A stretch of DNA of 64,000 bases from Pseudo-nitzschia pungens (lineage: Eukaryota; Bacillariophyta; Bacillariophyceae; Bacillariales; Bacillariaceae). Below, piece after piece: positions 63,114 through 64,000 of the stretch (position 1 is its first letter; each line of letters starts with the position of its first letter). The stretch covers positions 2,294,001 through 2,358,000 of the forward strand of contig CM074767.1 of assembly GCA_037355855.1 (NCBI GenBank). Direction: 5' to 3'. The position numbers and the translations under genes were made by a program. The notes under the pieces are model-generated. The model was not told where the DNA came from and made no database searches. It saw only the letters and a list, made by a program, of their open reading frames with translations.

Positions 63114-64000
63114 ATGGAAACCATGGCCTGGTTTTGGCCTGCTTCGGGAAGCAACCCTTCGAACGCACATAACGATAACTCTTCCAATTCCTCTAACGAC
63201 AGCGAATTTTTTGATGCCCATGATGGCGCCCACTCAGCCTCCTACTATAATCCAACCATTCAAGGTAGCGATCACCGTACCGAGGAAGATCTCTTTCTAG
63301 AAGCTGCGGCATCAGTCGATGATCACCGTACCCAGGAAGGTCTCTTTCCCCAAGTTGCAGCACCGGTCGATCCAACTATTCGAGGTAGCGATCACCGTAC
63401 CGAGGAAGATCTCTCTCAAGAAGCTGCGGCATCAGTCGATGATCACCGTACCCAGGAAGGTCTCTCTCCACAAGTTGCAGCACCGGTCGATGATCACCGT
63501 ACCCAGGAAGGTCTCTCTCCACAAGTTGCAGCACCGGTCGATGATTACCGTACCCAGGAAGGTCTCTTTCCCCAAGTTGCAGCACCGGTCGATCCAACCA
63601 CTCCAGGTGGCGATCACCGTACCGAGGAAGGTCTCTCTCCACAAGTTGCAGCACCGGTCGATGATTACCGTACCCAGGAAGGTCTCTTTCCCCAAGTTGC
63701 AGCACCGGTCGATCCAACCACTCCAGGTGGCGATCACCGTACCGAGGAAGGTCTCTCTGAAGAAACATCATCAAACGACATGCTGGCTCCCAAAGTCTCG
63801 GAAACACCAACCGGCTCGATCATTGAATCAACTCAGAAAAAAGCTGCCCGAACACCAAGCAGGATTGTACGCCCAGATGAAAGCGCTGATCCGTTGATAT
63901 TTGAGGAGGGAGGAGATATTGCAGCTCTTCACCATGGCATACAGCTCAGAAAGCGATCGAAACCAAGATTCATCTTACCAACAAAACGCAATAGGAAGCG
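63114..64000 (+). CDS. Tandem-repeat acidic protein, 3' end beyond the window (at least 295 aa)
   Basis: From the ATG at 63114 (METMAWFWPASGSNPS) the frame is open to the last base. Residues about 50-218 consist of nine copies of a ~17-residue unit, DDHRTQEGLSPQVAAPV, some with a six-residue insert (PTTPGG). The DNA repeats (51 or 69 bases) are nearly identical, so the array is young. After it come an Arg/Ser/Pro stretch (KKAARTPSRIVRPDES) and a basic run (LRKRSKPRFILPTKRNRK) at the window edge. The other frames over this array, on both strands, are shadows. No family recognised; the basic part could be a nuclear or nucleic-acid-binding signal. Confidence 0.65.
   Translation, partial: METMAWFWPASGSNPSNAHNDNSSNSSNDSEFFDAHDGAHSASYYNPTIQGSDHRTEEDLFLEAAASVDDHRTQEGLFPQVAAPVDPTIRGSDHRTEEDLSQEAAASVDDHRTQEGLSPQVAAPVDDHRTQEGLSPQVAAPVDDYRTQEGLFPQVAAPVDPTTPGGDHRTEEGLSPQVAAPVDDYRTQEGLFPQVAAPVDPTTPGGDHRTEEGLSEETSSNDMLAPKVSETPTGSIIESTQKKAARTPSRIVRPDESADPLIFEEGGDIAALHHGIQLRKRSKPRFILPTKRNRK

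Noticed and set aside
63319..63897. Frames reading MITVPRKVSLHKLQHRS (plus) and DRPVLQLGERDLPG (minus)
   Set aside because: Shadow frames of the 51-base repeat; the frame from 63114 has a non-repetitive start and runs to the window end.

Overview
This is eukaryotic nuclear DNA, most probably from a diatom (stramenopile). The clues are Ty1/copia remnants with the LDSHADT protease and the NPILDTR/YTANI/VDDEGR linker typical of diatom (CoDi-type) elements, a Ty3/gypsy gag with the CxxxxxHxHxWxxC knuckle of stramenopile elements, a secreted protein ending in a PSxxPS tail as in many diatom surface proteins, and short GT-AG introns. Species cannot be named from the sequence. There is no sign of prokaryotic operons, RNA genes or CRISPR.

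About three quarters of the window is transposon and tandem repeat. 0-17 kb: a copia-type LTR (1-864, cut by the window edge), then an LTR-like repeat (family B, with tandem family C at one end) split by a defective Ty3/gypsy element (2177-15897, minus strand, 328-bp LTRs). Two insertions with target-site duplications sit inside the gypsy element: a 5.9-kb LINE-like element (3418-9319) with ORF1 and an APE-type endonuclease but no reverse transcriptase, and a 2.0-kb non-coding element (11680-13709). The short element shares the LINE's 5' end and (ATT)n tail.

17-34 kb: satellites and minisatellites, a four-exon gene for a secreted protein (21049-23180, minus), a second B repeat split by a reversed 2.2-kb short element (27110-29299), and an intronless gene for an AT-hook protein with three copies of an unnamed ~58-residue domain (30848-32668).

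34-48 kb: a nested set of insertions. A B/C repeat is split by a small LTR element (35274-48219) whose only gene is a complete integrase. Its 3' LTR is split by an 11.4-kb degenerate copia element (36723-48112, ~0.88-kb LTRs), and that is split by a third short element (38155-40194).

48-54.7 kb: a possible TIR element, minisatellites and a 181-bp satellite. 54.7-64 kb: a different landscape of five compact genes of unknown function (minus 57159-55912, plus 58698-60525, minus 61503-61114, plus 61870-62400, plus 63114 to beyond the end). Most carry acidic or tandem-repeat regions. They are separated by palindromes and a short AGTGGCGCT inverted-repeat family, with a solo gypsy-type LTR (57935-58246) between the first two. 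No pathway can be assigned to them.
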